Assembly (NCBI GenBank): GCA_021786195.1
Contig: JAJYNS010000059.1
Location: forward strand, 1 to 46,762
DNA from: Actinomycetes bacterium
GTDB lineage: Bacteria; Actinomycetota; Acidimicrobiia; Acidimicrobiales; Bog-793
DNA: 46,762 nucleotides
Direction of reading: 5' to 3'
Below the pieces are notes generated by a model that worked only from the letters and a program-made list of their open reading frames with translations, did not search any database and had not been told where the DNA came from. Position numbers and translations under genes: made by a program. This document shows positions 31,938-40,978 of the stretch, piece after piece; the first letter of the stretch is position 1, and each line of letters starts with the position of its first letter.

Positions 31938-33356
31938 ATGCGGCGGGCCAAGATCGTCTGCACGCTCGGTCCGGCGAGCGACGACGAGGCGAGCATCCTG
32001 CAGCTCGCCCGGGCGGGCATGGACGTCGCCCGGCTGAACTTCTCACACGGAAGCCACGAGGAGCATGCCCGCAGCCACGCCGCGGTGAGGGCCGCCGCCG
32101 AGAAGGTCGGTCGAGCGATCGCCGTCCTCGCCGACCTGCAGGGGCCGAAGATCCGTCTCGGCACCTTCGCGGACGGTCCGGTGCTGTGGCAGCCGGGCGA
32201 CATGGTGGTCATCACCGTCGACGACGTGCCCGGCTCGGCCGGTCAGGTCTCGACGGACTTCCGGGGGCTCCCCTCGACCGTGCGCGCCGGCGACCGGCTG
32301 CTCGTCGACGACGGCAACCTCTCTCTCGCCGTCTTGCAGACGAACGAGACCGAGGTCCTCTGCCAGGTCGTCGAGGGCGGGGAGGTGAGCGACCACAAGG
32401 GCATATCCCTGCCCGGCGTCGAGGTCGACGTGCCGGCGCTCACGCCGAAGGACGAGGAGGACCTTCGCTTCGCCGTGGCGCTCGGGGTGGACCTGGTGGC
32501 TCTCTCCTTCGTCCAGCACGCCGAGGACGTCCGAGCGGTGCGCCGGGTCCTCGACGAGTCCGGCTCGCGTGCCGCGGTGATCGCCAAGATCGAGAAGCCC
32601 CAGGCGGTCGGGCAGCTTGCAGACATCGTGGCGGCGTTCGACGGGATCATGCTCGCCCGGGGAGACCTCGGCGTGGAGATCCCTCTCGAGCAGGTCCCCC
32701 TCGTGCAGAAGCGCGCGGTGCGTATCGCCCGCCAGGCGGGGAAGCCGTCGATCGTCGCCACCCAGATGCTCGAGTCGATGGTGCACTCCGGGCGACCGAC
32801 GCGGGCCGAGGCCTCTGACGTCGCGACCGCGGTGTTCGACGGGGCGGACGCGATGATGCTCTCGGCCGAGACGAGCGTCGGGGCCCATGCCAGGGAGGCG
32901 GTGCTCACCATGGCGCGGATCATCGAAGCCGCCGAAGCCGAGACCTCCGGGCACGCGCCGGAGATCGAGGCCGCCCTCGACACGACCGGGACCGCGCTCG
33001 CCCACGCCGCGGTCGAGACGGCCCGCCACGTGGGCGCGTCGGCGCTGGTCGCCTTCACCCAGACCGGCGCGACGGCGATGCGGATCGCGAGGCACCGGCC
33101 GCCCATCCCGATCATCGCCTTCACGCCGGTGCCGATCGTCCGCCAGAGGCTCGCGCTCAGCTGGGGGGTGGAGACCTTCATCGTCCCGACGGTCGCGACG
33201 ACCGACGAGATGGTCGTGCAGGTCGAGGAGGCCCTCCTCGACGCCGGGCGTGCCTTCGCGCGCGATCAGGTCGTCATCGTCGCGGGCACCCCTCCGGGCC
33301 GGGAGGGGTCGACCAACACCATCCGAGTGCACGAGATCGGGGGGGCGCGAGCGTAG
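31938..33356 (+). CDS. pyk: Pyruvate kinase
   Basis: A 472-residue glycolytic enzyme converting PEP and ADP to pyruvate and ATP. Visible family motifs are RRAKIVCTLGPASDD at the N-terminus, ARLNFSHGSHEEH, the catalytic lysine in AVIAKIEKPQAV, the metal site MLARGDLGVEIPLEQVP, and TQMLESM. The B domain and the C-terminal allosteric domain are both present, so the length is full. The ATG at 31938 has GGGGAGG 5 nt upstream; GTG 31932 is less likely. A dehydrogenase gene follows after 33 bp with its own promoter-like element. Confidence 0.95.
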   Translation: MRRAKIVCTLGPASDDEASILQLARAGMDVARLNFSHGSHEEHARSHAAVRAAAEKVGRAIAVLADLQGPKIRLGTFADGPVLWQPGDMVVITVDDVPGSAGQVSTDFRGLPSTVRAGDRLLVDDGNLSLAVLQTNETEVLCQVVEGGEVSDHKGISLPGVEVDVPALTPKDEEDLRFAVALGVDLVALSFVQHAEDVRAVRRVLDESGSRAAVIAKIEKPQAVGQLADIVAAFDGIMLARGDLGVEIPLEQVPLVQKRAVRIARQAGKPSIVATQMLESMVHSGRPTRAEASDVATAVFDGADAMMLSAETSVGAHAREAVLTMARIIEAAEAETSGHAPEIEAALDTTGTALAHAAVETARHVGASALVAFTQTGATAMRIARHRPPIPIIAFTPVPIVRQRLALSWGVETFIVPTVATTDEMVVQVEEALLDAGRAFARDQVVIVAGTPPGREGSTNTIRVHEIGGARA

Positions 33357-33359
33357 GAT
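33354..33359 (+). promoter_or_regulatory. -10 hexamer overlapping the pyk stop codon
   Basis: TAGGAT (TANNAT form) overlaps the TAG stop of pyk. It would start a transcript near 33366, giving a short leader that contains AGAGGAGGA (33375-33383) for the next gene. Confidence 0.35.
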
Positions 33360-33389
33360 CGCCGGCGGCCCGGACAGAGGAGGACCGAG

Positions 33390-34412
33390 ACGCGCGCCGT
33401 CGTCATGCACGCCCCCGGCGTGGTGGAGGTCGTGGACCGCCCCGCCCCTCGACTGCGAGCGCCCACGGACGCGGTGATCCGCCTGCCCGCCACCTGCATC
33501 TGCGGATCGGACCTTTGGTCCTGGCGCGGCCTGGAGGAGGTGACCGACCCCTCGCCCATGGGGCACGAGTACGTCGGCGTCGTCGAGCAGGTCGGCGACG
33601 AGGTGAGGACCGTGCGCGTCGGCGACTTCGTCGTCGGGTCCTTCTTCGCGTCCGACAACACCTGCGAGATCTGCCGGGCGGGCTACCAGTCCCGCTGCGT
33701 CCACGCCTACGCGATGGGCTTGGAGGGGACCCAGGCGGAGCTGACACGGGTGCCGATGGCAGACGGCACGCTCGTGGCCACGCCGGGGCAGCCCGACGCC
33801 GAGCTGGTCCCGTCCCTGCTCGCCGCCTCCGACGTCCTCGGCACCGGCTGGTTCGGCGCCGTCGCGGCAGAGGTCGGCCCGGGCAAGACCGTCGCGGTGG
33901 TCGGCGACGGCGCCGTCGGTCTGCTCGCCGTGCTCGCGGCCAGGCACCTCGGCGCCGAGCGGATCGTGATCTTCAGCCGGCACGACTCCCGCAGGCGGCT
34001 GGCGGTCGAGCTCGGCGCGACGGACGTCATCGCCGAGCGAGGCGACGAGGGCGTCGAGAGGATCAAGGAGCTGACAGGCGGCTACGGCGCGCACAGCGTG
34101 ATCGAGGCGGTCGGCACTCAGGAGGCGATGATGCAGGCCATCCGGTCCACCCGGGCCGGAGGTCACGTCGGCTTCGTCGGGGTCTGCCACGGCGTCGAGC
34201 TCCCCGGCGCCGAGCTGTTCTTCTCGGGCGTGCACCTCCACGGCGGGCCTGCTCCGGTCCGCCGTTTCCTCCCCGAGCTGATCAAGATGATCTGGGATCG
34301 CACGATCGACCCGGGCAGGGTCTTCGACCTCGAGCTCCCCCTCGACCAGGCGGCCCGGGGCTACGAGGCGATGGACCGGCGGCGCGCCATCAAGGTCCTC
34401 CTGCGTCCCTGA
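33390..34412 (+). CDS. Zinc-dependent dehydrogenase, threonine dehydrogenase-like, probable ACG start
   Basis: A 340-residue MDR dehydrogenase if it starts at ACG 33390 (sequence then begins M-R-A-V-V-M-H-A-P-G), or 335 residues from ATG 33405. The ACG is preferred because AGAGGAGGA lies about 7 nt upstream and relatives begin with MRAVV. The ATG is about 22 nt from that ribosome-binding sequence. Catalytic ligands are C38 (CICGSDLW), H59 and E60. The structural-zinc loop has three cysteines (C92, C95, C103) with Asp/Asn in place of the first (SDNTCEIC), as I recall from this subfamily. The cofactor motif is VVGDGAVG. The substrate is unknown. It is convergent with the citrate synthase-like gene. 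Confidence 0.82.
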   Translation, partial: TRAVVMHAPGVVEVVDRPAPRLRAPTDAVIRLPATCICGSDLWSWRGLEEVTDPSPMGHEYVGVVEQVGDEVRTVRVGDFVVGSFFASDNTCEICRAGYQSRCVHAYAMGLEGTQAELTRVPMADGTLVATPGQPDAELVPSLLAASDVLGTGWFGAVAAEVGPGKTVAVVGDGAVGLLAVLAARHLGAERIVIFSRHDSRRRLAVELGATDVIAERGDEGVERIKELTGGYGAHSVIEAVGTQEAMMQAIRSTRAGGHVGFVGVCHGVELPGAELFFSGVHLHGGPAPVRRFLPELIKMIWDRTIDPGRVFDLELPLDQAARGYEAMDRRRAIKVLLRP

Positions 34413-34476
34413 CCCGCGCTCGGGGCCCGTCGCTCGGCGCGAGCCGTTGCCCGCCCGACCCCGAGGTGCCGGCGGG

Positions 34477-35604
34477 TCATGCGAGACGCCGCTCGGCGGG
34501 CCCGACGTAGCTGCTGAGGGGGCGGATGAGCGCGTTGTCGGCGAGCTGCTCCATGACGTGGGCGGTCCAGCCCGTGATGCGGGCCATGACGAAGATCGGC
34601 GTGAAGGTCGGGATGTCGAAGCCCATCAGGTGGTAGGCGGGGCCGGTCGGGTAGTCGAGGTTGGGGTGGATGCCCTTCTCGGCGAGCATCGCCTTCTCGA
34701 GGTTGTCGTAGAGGGCCATGAGCCGGTCCGCGCCCCGGAGGTGAGCGAGCCGCTCCAGGCTCGCGCGCATCGTCGGCACCCGGCTGTCGCCGTGCTTGTA
34801 GACGCGGTGGCCGAAGCCCATCACCTTGCGCTTCTCGGCGAGCGCGACCGACAGCCACTCGGCGGCGCGCTCGGGTTCGCCGATCTCCTCGAGCATCGCC
34901 ATCACGGCCTCGTTCGCACCCCCGTGGAGCGGCCCTTTCAGGGCGCCGATCGCCCCGGTCACCGCGCTGTAGATGTCCGAGAGCGTCGAGGTGATCACCC
35001 GGGCGGTGAAGGTCGAGGCGTTGAAGGAGTGCTCGGCGTAGAGGATGAGGGAGACCTCGAAGCTGCGGACGACCTCGGCCTCGGGGACCTCGCCGAAGCA
35101 CATCTGGAAGAAGTTCTCGGCGAAGGAGAGGTCCTCGGAAGGCGGGATTGGGCCCTCGCCGCGGCGGCGGCGCTGCTCGGCGGCGACGATGGTCGGCAGC
35201 TTCGCCATCATGCGGAGGGACTTGCCCAAGTTGGCCTCCACCGACGAGTCGTCCTCGGCCGGGTCGGATGCCCCGAGATAGCTCACCGCGGTGCGCAGCA
35301 CGTCCATGGGATGGCAGGTCGTCGGCAGGCGTGAGAGGACCTCCAGCAGCTCCGGCGCGACGGCCCGCTCGGCCCGCTCGGCTGAGCAGAAGCGGTCCAG
35401 CTCGACCCTCGTCGGCAGCTCGCCGTGCCAGATGAGGTAGGCGACCGCCTCGAACGACGCCCCTGCTGCGAGGTCCTGCACGGGGTAGCCCCGGTAGAGG
35501 AGCGAGTTCGTCGCCTCGTTCACCATCGATATCGCCGTCTCGTCGGCGACGACCCCGACGAGGCCCTTGCGGACCTCCTGCCCCCCGCCCGTGTCAGCTG
35601 GCAT
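34477..35604 (-). CDS. prpC: 2-methylcitrate synthase / citrate synthase
   Basis: A 375-residue citrate synthase-family enzyme. Catalytic residues are H227 (GPLHGGANEAV), H266 (GFGHRVYKHGD) and D317 (HPNLDYPTG). The N-terminus (KGLVGVVADETAISMVN, LLYRGYPVQDLA) and CHPMDVLRTAVS match the short 2-methylcitrate synthase group, which condenses propionyl-CoA with oxaloacetate. Its position after prpD and prpB, overlapping prpB by 11 bp, supports that assignment. Citrate synthase activity as a side function is likely. ATG 35604 is the natural start; an in-frame extension upstream is a shadow of prpB. Confidence 0.92.
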   Translation of the reverse strand: MPADTGGGQEVRKGLVGVVADETAISMVNEATNSLLYRGYPVQDLAAGASFEAVAYLIWHGELPTRVELDRFCSAERAERAVAPELLEVLSRLPTTCHPMDVLRTAVSYLGASDPAEDDSSVEANLGKSLRMMAKLPTIVAAEQRRRRGEGPIPPSEDLSFAENFFQMCFGEVPEAEVVRSFEVSLILYAEHSFNASTFTARVITSTLSDIYSAVTGAIGALKGPLHGGANEAVMAMLEEIGEPERAAEWLSVALAEKRKVMGFGHRVYKHGDSRVPTMRASLERLAHLRGADRLMALYDNLEKAMLAEKGIHPNLDYPTGPAYHLMGFDIPTFTPIFVMARITGWTAHVMEQLADNALIRPLSSYVGPAERRLA

Positions 35605-36514
35605 CGTCCGTTCCCTCCTTGTCCAGGCTGAAGTCGTAGATCCCCTTGTCGAGCTCGGCGTAGTCCCGGTAGTCGAGGACCTCGTAGAGCCTTGCCCTGG
35701 TCTGCATCCTGGCAACGAGCGAGGCTTGGCCCCCCTCGGCCGCGATCCGGCCGAGGCCCTCCTCGACGGCGCCCATCGCGAGGCGCAGCAGCGTGACCGG
35801 GTAGATGACGAGGTTCACCCCGAGCGAGGCGAGCACCTTGTCCGAGAGCAGCGGGGTCTTGCCGAACTCGGTCATGTTGGCGAGGATCGGGACCTCGACG
35901 CCGCGGCGGAACGCGGCGTACTCCGCCTCGCTCTCGAGCGCCTCCGGGAAGATCATGTCCGCCCCGGCGTCGGCATAGGCCCTGGCTCGCTCGATCGCGG
36001 GTTCGAGCCCCTCGACCGAGCGCGCGTCGGTCCGGGCGCAGATCAGGAAGGCCGGGTCGCGCCTCCCCGCTCCCGCCGCTTGGATCCTGCGCAGCATCTC
36101 GTCCCGGCCGACGAGGGTCTTGCCGTCGAGGTGGCCGCAGCGCTTGGGCATGAGCTGGTCCTCGATGTGGCAGCCGGACAGCCCGGCGTCCTCGAGGAGC
36201 TGGACCGTGCGGGCGACGTTCATCGGCTCTCCGAAGCCCGTGTCGGCGTCGGCAAGGGTCGGGAGCGAGGTCACCCGGGCCACCTCGGCCCCGAAGGTCG
36301 CGACCTCGCTCACGCTCGTGAGCCCGATGTCCGGAAGGCCCAGGCTCGCGGCGACGACGGCACCGGAGACGTAGACACCCTCGAAGCTGGCCTGCTCGAT
36401 GAGCAGGGCGGAAAGGGCGTTGAAGGCGCCGGGGAAGCGGAGGAGCCTTCCCGAGGACAGGCCTTTCCGAAGGGCCAGGCGCCGTTCGTGGGCCGTCGCC
36501 GTCGTCTCGAGCAT
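35594..36514 (-). CDS. prpB: 2-methylisocitrate lyase
   Basis: A 306-residue lyase of the isocitrate lyase/PEP mutase superfamily that splits methylisocitrate to pyruvate and succinate. Visible residues are D89 and D91 in ADADTGFGE for magnesium, and the catalytic Cys C126 in MPKRCGH. IEDQ precedes it, and ICARTDARSVEGL follows. ATG 36514 is chosen because AGAGGAG lies about 8 nt upstream; the longer in-frame start at 36538 lies before that sequence. It overlaps prpC by 11 bp and follows prpD by 64 bp. Confidence 0.94.
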   Translation of the reverse strand: MLETTATAHERRLALRKGLSSGRLLRFPGAFNALSALLIEQASFEGVYVSGAVVAASLGLPDIGLTSVSEVATFGAEVARVTSLPTLADADTGFGEPMNVARTVQLLEDAGLSGCHIEDQLMPKRCGHLDGKTLVGRDEMLRRIQAAGAGRRDPAFLICARTDARSVEGLEPAIERARAYADAGADMIFPEALESEAEYAAFRRGVEVPILANMTEFGKTPLLSDKVLASLGVNLVIYPVTLLRLAMGAVEEGLGRIAAEGGQASLVARMQTRARLYEVLDYRDYAELDKGIYDFSLDKEGTDDAS

Positions 36515-36578
36515 CAGCGGCTCCTCTCGCTCCCGCACGGGCGCGAGGGGCCCGGCCGCCGGGCGGTGGCGAGGCGCA

Positions 36579-38081
36579 TCAGAAGATGCCCCCTGCCACC
36601 GATGCCGCCTCGAGCACCGAGGGATCGGCCGCGAAGTTGAGGTCCTCGAGCTCGTCCGGACCGAGCGAGCGAAGGCGCGAGGCCGCGGCGAGGAAGCGCT
36701 CCTGCTCGCCTCGCGGCACGACGCCTTCTGCGAGGTTGGCGAACTTCTCCAGGTAGTCCCGTCTCGAGAACGGGCGGGCGCCGAGGGGGTGGGCGTCGGC
36801 GACGGCGATCTCGTCGACGATGCGGGTCCCGTCGTCGAGGGCCACGACCACGCGGCCGCCGAAGGCCGCCTCGGACGGGTCGGAAGAGTGGTAGCGGCGG
36901 GTCCACTCGGGGTCCTCTACGGTCCTCACCTTGTGCCACAGCTCGATCGTCGAGGGGCGGGACGCGCGCTCGGGGGCGTAGGAGCGGACGTGGTGCCAGG
37001 TCCCGTCCTCCAAGGCGACGGCGAAGATGTACATGATCGAGTGGTCGAGGGTCTCGCGCGAGGCGCTGGGGTCGAGCTTCTCCGGGTCGTTCGCTCCCGA
37101 GCCGATGACGAGGTGGGTGTGGTGGCTCGTCTCGATCGTGATGCTCTCGATCCGCGCCGTGTCGGCGATCCTCGTCCGCATGCGGAAGGCGAGGTCGATG
37201 AGCGCCTGAGCCTGGTACTCGGCGGAGTGTGCCTTCGTGTAGGTCTCGAGGATCGCCCGCCTCGGCTCGCCCCTTTCGGGGAGGCGCACCAGGTACTGCG
37301 CCTTCGGCCCGTCGAGGAGCTGGGCGACGACGCCGTCCTCGCCCTCGTAGATCGGCTCGGGCGAGGTCTCGCCGCGCATCGCGCGGTCGATCGCCTCGAC
37401 CGCCATCTTGCCGGCGAAGGCGGGGGCGTAGGCCTTCCAGGAGGAGATCTCCCCCTTCCTCGACTGGCGGGTCGCCGTCGTCACGTGCAGGGCCTGGCCG
37501 ATCGCCTGGAAGACGACCTCGGTCGGGAGCGAGAGCAGCGCGCCGAGCCCGGCCGCGACCGAGGGCCCGAGATGGGCGACGTGGTCGATCTTGTGGGCGT
37601 GCAGGCAGATCCCCCTGGCCAGGGCGACGTGGACCTCGTAGGCGACAGCCGCCGCCCTTGCCAGCTCCTCCCCGCTGCGGCCCGTCGCCTGCGCCACGGC
37701 GAGCAGCGGCGGGATGTTGTCGCCGGGGTGGGCGTACTCGGCCGCGAGGTAGGTGTCGTGGAAGTCGAGCTCGCGCACGGCCGTCCCGTTGGCCCAGGCT
37801 GCCCACTCCGGGGAGACTCGACTGCCCGGCAGGCCGAGGAGGCTCGCGCCGCGCTCGCTGCGGTGCGCGAGCGCCTGGGCCCGAGCGCTCGCCACGGAGT
37901 GGCGGCCGAGCGCGGCGGCGGCGACGGCTGCGTCGTCGATCAGGCGGTTCTCGACCATCTCGGCGACGTCGTCCTCCGGCGGGACCGGTTCGGTGGCGAG
38001 CTCGGCCAGCTTCCAGGCGAGCTGCTCGGCTCGCCGAAGGCGCTCGCCGGGGGCCTGGACCCGCACGAGGTGGTCGATCAC
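36579..38081 (-). CDS. prpD: MmgE/PrpD-family 2-methylcitrate dehydratase
   Basis: A 500-residue dehydratase of the MmgE/PrpD family. The family blocks are [20 protein letters not shown] (about 103-122), [40 protein letters not shown] and the C-terminal [12 protein letters not shown]. The gene order prpD-prpB-prpC supports the methylcitrate cycle, in which it makes 2-methyl-cis-aconitate. It is the first gene. The GTG at 38081 is preceded on the minus strand by TACCCT and 6 nt, which looks leaderless. No PrpR-type regulator is adjacent. It diverges from the PPDK gene. Confidence 0.92.
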   Translation of the reverse strand: MIDHLVRVQAPGERLRRAEQLAWKLAELATEPVPPEDDVAEMVENRLIDDAAVAAAALGRHSVASARAQALAHRSERGASLLGLPGSRVSPEWAAWANGTAVRELDFHDTYLAAEYAHPGDNIPPLLAVAQATGRSGEELARAAAVAYEVHVALARGICLHAHKIDHVAHLGPSVAAGLGALLSLPTEVVFQAIGQALHVTTATRQSRKGEISSWKAYAPAFAGKMAVEAIDRAMRGETSPEPIYEGEDGVVAQLLDGPKAQYLVRLPERGEPRRAILETYTKAHSAEYQAQALIDLAFRMRTRIADTARIESITIETSHHTHLVIGSGANDPEKLDPSASRETLDHSIMYIFAVALEDGTWHHVRSYAPERASRPSTIELWHKVRTVEDPEWTRRYHSSDPSEAAFGGRVVVALDDGTRIVDEIAVADAHPLGARPFSRRDYLEKFANLAEGVVPRGEQERFLAAASRLRSLGPDELEDLNFAADPSVLEAASVAGGIF

Positions 38082-38087
38082 CGGCCA

Positions 38088-38093
38088 AGGGTA
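38088..38093 (-). promoter_or_regulatory. -10 hexamer of a leaderless promoter for prpDBC
   Basis: On the minus strand TACCCT lies 6 nt before the GTG of prpD. It repeats the element that precedes the TetR gene. No ribosome-binding sequence is visible. Confidence 0.4.
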
Positions 38094-38224
38094 CCCGGAT
38101 CCCGCCGGCCCTCCCCGTCCGGCGCTGCCCCTCCGCCGAACGTTCGCCCCCCGGAGCAGGTGGCAGGGCGTAACCCGCGATTTTCGCCGTCGCGAGTCCG
38201 CGTGCTACAACCCGGTGGCTGCAT

Positions 38225-38242
38225 CCCGGGGCCCGCCCCGGG
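38225..38242 (+). promoter_or_regulatory. Stem-loop in the ppdK leader
   Basis: CCCGGGGC and GCCCCGGG are perfect inverted repeats separated by CC. They end 4 nt before the GGGGGAGG ribosome-binding sequence (38246-38253). The structure could affect ribosome access or transcription of ppdK. Confidence 0.35.
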
Positions 38243-38261
38243 CGCGGGGGAGGTGCAGGCC

Positions 38262-40880
38262 GTGCTCGTATACGACGTCGACCATCCTCACGAGGTCGCC
38301 CCTCGGGAGCTGCGGTCCTTGCTCGGCGGAAAGGGTGCGAACCTCGCCGAGATGACCTCGGTCCTCGGCCTGAGGGTCCCGCCCGGCTTCACGATCACGA
38401 CCGAGGCGTGCCGAGCCTACCTCGGAGGAAGCTGGCCCGACGGTCTCGACGCCGAGGTCGCCGAGCACCTGGCCCGCCTCGAGCGGCGGGTGGGGCGCCG
38501 GCTCGGCGAGGCCGCGGACCCCCTGCTCGTCTCCGTGCGCTCGGGCGCGGAGCGCTCGATGCCGGGGATGCTGGACACGATTTTGAACCTCGGGCTGAAC
38601 GACGAGTCCGTCGAAGGCCTCGCCGCCCGCACCGGCGACGAGCGCTTCGCCTACGACTCCTACCGGCGCTTCCTCGAGATGTACGCCCATGTCGTCCTCG
38701 GGCTCGACGCCGAGCCCTTCGCCGCCGAGCTGGAGGCGACGAAGCGCCGCACGGGCGCGGAGCGCGATGGGGAGGTCCCGGCCGAGGCCCTGCGCGAGCT
38801 CGTCGCCACCGACCTCCGCCTCGTGAGGGAGGCGACCGGACGGCCCTTCCCTGCCGACCCCCAGGTGCAGCTGCGCGGCGCGATCGAGGCCGTCTTCTCC
38901 TCCTGGCGCTCGCCGAGAGCCGTCGCCTACCGGAAGCAGGAGGGCATCCCCGAGGACCTCGGCACCGCCGTGACCGTGCAGGCGATGGTGTTCGGCAACA
39001 GGGACGACCGCTCCGGGACCGGCGTGGGGTTCACCCGAGACCCGGCGACGGGCGAGCGCCACGCCTACGGCGACTTCCTGCGAAACGCCCAGGGCGACGA
39101 CGTTGTCGCCGGCGTCCGCAACACCTCGCACCTCGGCTCGCTCGCCGAGTCGTTCCCCGAGGTCCATGCCGAGCTCATGGCCGCCTTCGACCGGCTCGAG
39201 GCGCACTTCCGGGACATGTGCGATGTCGAGTTCACGATCGAGCAGGGGACCCTCTACTTCCTCCAGGTCCGGGTCGGCAAGCGCACGGGGCGGGCGGCGA
39301 TCCGGATGGCGGTCGAGATGACCGAGGACGAGGCGATCCGGCTGAGCCGTGCCGAGGCGGTCGCTCGGGTGGACCCCGCCGACATCGACGGTGTCCTGCA
39401 TCCCCAGTTCGCCGGCGACGACGTGGTCGTGGCGACTCGGGGCCTCGGCGCGTCGCCCGGCGCGGCCGTCGGGCGCGTCTGCCTCACCGCCGACGCCGCC
39501 GTCGCGGCGCGCGCCCGAGGCGAGGACGCGATCCTCGTCCGCACCGAGACCTCCCCGGAGGACGTGCACGGCATGCTCGCCGCGGCCGGCATCCTCACGC
39601 GGCGCGGCGGGCTCGTCTCTCACGCCGCGGTCGTCGCGCGGGGCTGGGGCAAGCCGGCGGTCGTCGGCGCGGAGCGCGTCGAGCTGCTGGAGGACGCGAT
39701 CCGGATCGGCGACTCGGTCGTCCGGGAGGGGGAGGTCATCTCGATCGACGGGGCCACCGGCGTCGTCGTCGTCGGCGCCGTCCGCCTCTCCAGCGCGCAG
39801 CCGCCCGAGTCGCTCGAGACCCTGCTGTCCTGGGCCGACGAGATCCGGGAGGGGAGGCTCGCCGTCCGGGCCAACGCCGACAACGGCCCCGACGCGCTCG
39901 CCGCCCGGCGGCTCGGCGCGGAGGGGATCGGGCTGTGCCGGACCGAGCACATGTTCCTCGGTCCCGAGCGGCTGCCGGTCGTCCGGAGGATGATCCTCGC
40001 CTCGGGCGCCGAGGAGGAGGCGGCGGCGCTCGAGGAGCTGCGCCGGGCGCAGCGGGAGGACTTCCTCGAGATCCTGGAGGCGATGGACGGGCTCCCGGTG
40101 ACCGTCCGCCTGCTCGACCCGCCGCTCCACGAGTTCCTGCCCGACGTCGGCGAGCTCGCGCTGAAGGCGGCGCAAGAGGGCCTGTCCGAGGAGGAGGAGA
40201 AGCTGTACAAGGCCGCGCTCGCCTGGCAGGAGCAGAACCCGATGCTCGGCACTCGCGGCGTCCGCCTCGGGGTGCTCAAGCCCGGGCTGTACGCGATGCA
40301 GGTGCGCGCCCTGCTCGACGCCGCGTTGGAGCGGCGCCGGCTGGGTGGCGACCCCCGTGTCGAGGTGATGATCCCCCTCACCGTCTCTCGCGAGGAGCTC
40401 GCCCTCGCCCGGAGCTGGGTCGAGGAGGCGCTTGTCGAGCAGGGGGAGGAACGGCTGGAGGTGGCGATCGGGACGATGGTCGAGACGCCTCGTGCCGCGC
40501 TCGTCGCAGGGGAGCTCGCGAAGGAGGCGGACTTCTTCTCCTTCGGGACGAACGACCTCACCCAGATGACCTTCGGCTTCAGCCGAGACGACGTCGAGGC
40601 CCGGATGATGGCGACCTACCTCGAGCACGGCCTGATCGGCGCGAACCCCTTCGAGACGCTCGACACCTCGGGGGTCGGGGAGCTCGTCCGCTCGGCCGCC
40701 TCGAGGGGCCGGGCGGCCAACCCGGCGATCAAGCTCGGGGTATGCGGCGAGCACGGCGGCGACCCGGCCTCGATCGGCTTCTTCGCTGCGGCAGGTCTCG
40801 ACTACGTGAGCTGCTCGCCCTACCGGGTGCCCGTCGCCCGGCTCGCCGCCGCCCAGGCGCTGCTCGCCCTCGACGGCTGA
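38262..40880 (+). CDS. ppdK: Pyruvate, phosphate dikinase
   Basis: An 872-residue enzyme interconverting pyruvate, ATP and phosphate with PEP, AMP and pyrophosphate. The N-terminal ATP-grasp domain has LLGGKGANLAEMTS, VSVRSGAERSMPGMLDTILN and GVGFTRDPATGERH. The central phosphohistidine domain has GILTRRGGLVSHAAVVARGW with the swinging His. The C-terminal TIM barrel has CRTEHMFLG, FGTNDLTQMTFGFSRDD and the catalytic Cys in GVCGEHGGDP. The length is normal for bacterial PPDK. GTG 38262 is chosen because GGGGGAGG lies 8 nt upstream and the first strand begins just after it. It diverges from the methylcitrate operon, whose pyruvate it could use for gluconeogenesis. Confidence 0.96.
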   Translation: MLVYDVDHPHEVAPRELRSLLGGKGANLAEMTSVLGLRVPPGFTITTEACRAYLGGSWPDGLDAEVAEHLARLERRVGRRLGEAADPLLVSVRSGAERSMPGMLDTILNLGLNDESVEGLAARTGDERFAYDSYRRFLEMYAHVVLGLDAEPFAAELEATKRRTGAERDGEVPAEALRELVATDLRLVREATGRPFPADPQVQLRGAIEAVFSSWRSPRAVAYRKQEGIPEDLGTAVTVQAMVFGNRDDRSGTGVGFTRDPATGERHAYGDFLRNAQGDDVVAGVRNTSHLGSLAESFPEVHAELMAAFDRLEAHFRDMCDVEFTIEQGTLYFLQVRVGKRTGRAAIRMAVEMTEDEAIRLSRAEAVARVDPADIDGVLHPQFAGDDVVVATRGLGASPGAAVGRVCLTADAAVAARARGEDAILVRTETSPEDVHGMLAAAGILTRRGGLVSHAAVVARGWGKPAVVGAERVELLEDAIRIGDSVVREGEVISIDGATGVVVVGAVRLSSAQPPESLETLLSWADEIREGRLAVRANADNGPDALAARRLGAEGIGLCRTEHMFLGPERLPVVRRMILASGAEEEAAALEELRRAQREDFLEILEAMDGLPVTVRLLDPPLHEFLPDVGELALKAAQEGLSEEEEKLYKAALAWQEQNPMLGTRGVRLGVLKPGLYAMQVRALLDAALERRRLGGDPRVEVMIPLTVSREELALARSWVEEALVEQGEERLEVAIGTMVETPRAALVAGELAKEADFFSFGTNDLTQMTFGFSRDDVEARMMATYLEHGLIGANPFETLDTSGVGELVRSAASRGRAANPAIKLGVCGEHGGDPASIGFFAAAGLDYVSCSPYRVPVARLAAAQALLALDG

Positions 40881-40978
40881 GGGCCGAGGAGCCGAGGAGA
40901 GGAGCCGCAGGAGGCGAGGCGAGCCCGGCGGGGACGACAGCGCCCGGGCGCGGGCGCCGGACGCAGCCCGGCGGCCGG

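Noticed and set aside
38137-38146. CGAACGTTCG as a LexA (SOS) box
   Set aside because: Actinobacterial LexA sites need about 4 bp between the CGAAC and GTTCG arms. Here the arms abut, and the neighbouring genes are metabolic.
36399-38261. Long N-terminal extension of PPDK
   Set aside because: The in-frame upstream part is antisense to prpD and prpB and has shadow composition. The real start at 38262 has a ribosome-binding sequence and gives the normal PPDK length.
40922-40975. Repeated AGCCCGGCGG and self-complementary GCGCCCGGGCGC after ppdK
   Set aside because: The element is short and expected by chance at this GC content. The stem has almost no loop, so it was not called a terminator.
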